From Candidatus Bathyarchaeota archaeon (GTDB lineage Archaea > Thermoproteota > Bathyarchaeia > Bathyarchaeales > WAQA01), in NCBI GenBank assembly GCA_015520475.1, contig WAQA01000027.1, positions 1 to 7,007 of the forward strand: a stretch of 7,007 nt of DNA, read 5' to 3'. Made by a program: the position numbers and the translations under genes. Under the pieces are notes generated by a model. That model did not search any database, had not been told where the DNA came from, and worked only from the letters and a program-made list of their open reading frames with translations. Shown here piece by piece: positions 5,114 to 7,007 of the stretch. The number at the start of each line of letters is the position of its first letter. Position 1 is the first letter of the stretch.

Positions 5114-5129
5114 TCCTACGCGCCTCTCC

Positions 5130-7001
5130 TCACCTTTTAAGTTTCTCCTCTACTATATAAATTAAGTCTTCCATACCTATCTCCTTCAGTTTCTCTACGG
5201 TTGGTATTCCATCCTTTGTCCAGCCTCTCGTTTCATAGTAGTCGTCAAGCAGGAGATCCAGCTCCTCCTGTTTAACGTATTGTCCTTTTGATGGGCCTTC
5301 ATCTGGAACTGGTAAGTGCATAACCTTGTACGGTAATGTATCATCCTTCCTGCTTAGTCCCTCCCTCACATTGAATAGTCTGGCGGCATTATTTATCCTC
5401 TCCCCTGCAAGCCTCATATCCTCAGCTGTTACGTCGAATCCGGTCACCAGACTGTAGAGCTTCGCTATATCCTCAAACTTATTATAGTATGTTCCTCTTG
5501 AGAATTTGCAGACGATTAAGGAGTCGATTACAGCGTAGAGATCCTCATTGTCCATGACAAGTTTTCCCCTTCCCTTCTCTGCTGTGAAGCGTTTGGGGCT
5601 TCCTTCTCTACCCCATTTAACGTCGTATCCATATGCTCCATGCCTGTTGTGATCTGCTCCGCGGAATGAAACGGCAAATCCTAACGCTGCAGTCTTCAAT
5701 GTTCTAAGGTCGTATCCTGTAACTTCTATTCCTTTAATGTGCTGTGCAAGTTTCTCTGAGCCTTTCCCTATCTTCTGCGAGGCTATTCTAACGCCCTCGG
5801 CGAGGATGTCTCCTATCCCCTCACGTTTACCCATCTTCTCGAGAAGTTGGATGAGTGCTTCATGATTTCCAAATCTGGCTTCTATCCCATCTAGATCCTC
5901 CTTTGAGAGTATGCCATTTTCATAGCAGTCCATTGCGAAGGCCACTACGACACCTGATCCTATCGCGTCCATCCCATAATAGTTGCATATGTCTATTGCC
6001 TTGATTATTGCATCTAACCGGTCGATTCCGCAGTATGGACCCATGGCCCATAATGGCTCATACTCGACACGTGTCATAGTTCCCTTATATGGCCCCTCGG
6101 TGACCAAGCACATATGCTCACATCTCATAGCGCAGGAGCTGCAGCCTATTATCTTCGTTACGTAACGTTCATTCAGAAGTTCACCGCTCACCTTCTCTGC
6201 ACCTTCAAAGGAGGCATTATTATAGTTCCGTGTTGGCATGCAGGCTATGGCGTTATGGACAAGAACGTTCTGTGGTGTTCCGAGAGTCCGATACTTCTGT
6301 GTGGCAGGACCCTTCATCCTCTCATGAAACTCCTTAACAAACTCTAAGAATTCTTCAGGTTTAGCCACCTTCACATCGTTTGTTCCACGTATAGCTATGG
6401 CCTTCAGGTTTTTGGAGCCCATAACTGCTCCCATACCTGTTCTTCCAGCAGCCCGCGTATAATCATTCATGATACATGCTAGCCTGTTAAGTTTCTCTCC
6501 GGCTGGACCTATTGCGGCGACGCGGATGTAATAGTCGCCGAGTTCCTCCTTTATAGTATTCTCAGTTTCCGCTGGAGACTTCCCCTTCAAATGTGAAGCA
6601 TCCAATATCTGGATTGAGTCATCATCGATCCATACGTAAACAAGTTTCTCAGCCTTCCCCTCAAATATTATTGCGTCATATCCAGCTCTCTTCATTTCAG
6701 CTCCAAATGATCCATGAGACTTCGCCTCTCCAACGCCGAAACTTGCAGGTGACTTTGAGACGAACACGTGTCCATTCCCGCCGGTAGGCCACATGGTTCC
6801 TGATATAGGTCCAGTCGTTAATATTAGAGGGTTCTCTGGACTGAAGGGATCAACACCTGGCTTAGAATTATCAATCAATAAGCGTATGCCGAGGCCTATC
6901 CCGCCGATATACTTCTTCGCAAGATCCTCGCTTAAAGGTTCAGTGCGTGTTGCACCTGTTGAGAGATCAATTCTCAAGATCTTACCAGCATATCCATACA
7001 A
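5130..7001 (-). CDS. Aldehyde:ferredoxin oxidoreductase family tungsten enzyme
   Basis: The AOR family oxidises aldehydes to carboxylic acids (some members act on aromatic acyl-CoA) using a tungsten bis-pyranopterin cofactor and one [4Fe-4S] cluster. The 623 residues match the usual 600-630. The N-terminal cofactor-binding domain begins YGYAGKILRIDLSTG and has YIGGIGLGIRLL (31-42), TTGPISGT (62-69) and the signature RAAGRTGMGAVMGSKNLKAI (183-202). The cluster ligands are C287, C290 and C294, plus C498 after D493 in DSLIVC. A YYGMD segment (341-345) lies where the family's pterin-contact DxxGxD-type motif falls. No signal peptide is seen, so it is cytosolic. The first codon is TTG at 6999-7001, where family proteins normally begin. 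Only six bases precede it and they are in open frame, so the true start could lie just outside. It is co-transcribed with the four-cluster subunit downstream. The substrate cannot be told from sequence; WOR5-like or carboxylate-reducing roles are possible. Confidence 0.95.
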   Translation of the reverse strand: MYGYAGKILRIDLSTGATRTEPLSEDLAKKYIGGIGLGIRLLIDNSKPGVDPFSPENPLILTTGPISGTMWPTGGNGHVFVSKSPASFGVGEAKSHGSFGAEMKRAGYDAIIFEGKAEKLVYVWIDDDSIQILDASHLKGKSPAETENTIKEELGDYYIRVAAIGPAGEKLNRLACIMNDYTRAAGRTGMGAVMGSKNLKAIAIRGTNDVKVAKPEEFLEFVKEFHERMKGPATQKYRTLGTPQNVLVHNAIACMPTRNYNNASFEGAEKVSGELLNERYVTKIIGCSSCAMRCEHMCLVTEGPYKGTMTRVEYEPLWAMGPYCGIDRLDAIIKAIDICNYYGMDAIGSGVVVAFAMDCYENGILSKEDLDGIEARFGNHEALIQLLEKMGKREGIGDILAEGVRIASQKIGKGSEKLAQHIKGIEVTGYDLRTLKTAALGFAVSFRGADHNRHGAYGYDVKWGREGSPKRFTAEKGRGKLVMDNEDLYAVIDSLIVCKFSRGTYYNKFEDIAKLYSLVTGFDVTAEDMRLAGERINNAARLFNVREGLSRKDDTLPYKVMHLPVPDEGPSKGQYVKQEELDLLLDDYYETRGWTKDGIPTVEKLKEIGMEDLIYIVEEKLKR

Positions 7002-7007
7002 TAAATC

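Noticed and set aside
1..7007. CRISPR array, insertion sequence, toxin-antitoxin or defence system
   Set aside because: No regular direct repeats with spacers, transposase motifs or defence-family domains were seen. Nearly all sequence is explained by housekeeping and redox genes.

Overview
The window looks like a piece of an archaeal chromosome, most likely from an uncultured lineage of the TACK side (Bathyarchaeia/Korarchaeota/Crenarchaeota-like). The reasons are: a class I (archaeal-type) CCA-adding enzyme; a small ribosomal protein of the eL38 type, which occurs in eukaryotes and some archaea but not bacteria; a COG2112-type predicted protein kinase; an aldehyde:ferredoxin oxidoreductase (AOR) family protein with a polyferredoxin-like partner; arginine codons dominated by AGA/AGG; TATA-like boxes rather than -35/-10 promoters; and some genes with clear Shine-Dalgarno (SD) sites beside others that look leaderless. 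Exact placement is an inference and needs a marker-gene tree.

Layout, left to right. (1) Bases 1-91 are a perfect inverted repeat (44-base arms, 3-base loop) starting at the first base. Its right arm runs into the 3' end of an unrecognised + strand gene that stops at 174-176. This looks like a fold-back artefact at a contig end. (2) Bases 177-272 separate that gene from a convergent - strand Gfo/Idh/MocA oxidoreductase (273-1265) and hold weak terminator-like signals for both directions. (3) A divergent promoter region (1266-1458) with a GC-richer, hairpin-forming core lies between the oxidoreductase and a + strand RNA-metabolism cluster. (4) That cluster is thpR (RNA 2',3'-cyclic phosphodiesterase), cca (tRNA CCA-adding enzyme) and a RIO/Bud32-like predicted kinase, closely packed at 1459-4299. 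(5) The eL38-like gene (4296-4490, -) converges on the kinase so tightly that their stop codons overlap. (6) Further right, on the - strand, an AOR-family tungsten enzyme (5130-7001) is followed 16 bases later by a ferredoxin-like subunit with sixteen motif cysteines, enough for four [4Fe-4S] clusters (4619-5113). The AOR start lies within six bases of the window edge.

How the genes work together. The centre is a translation/RNA neighbourhood: CCA-end synthesis and repair, processing of RNA 2',3'-cyclic phosphate ends, a kinase of unknown target, and a large-subunit ribosomal protein. The right end is a two-gene redox unit in which the AOR-like catalytic subunit would oxidise an aldehyde (or run the reverse reaction) and pass electrons through the four-cluster subunit to ferredoxin or another carrier. 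The Gfo/Idh enzyme is a single gene and shows no link to either unit.

I found no mobile element, CRISPR array, tRNA or rRNA, and no convincing entirely new multi-gene system. The points most worth a second look are the edge palindrome, the kinase with an altered catalytic loop inside the tRNA-end cluster, the AOR/polyferredoxin pair, and an oxidoreductase lacking the usual catalytic aspartate.
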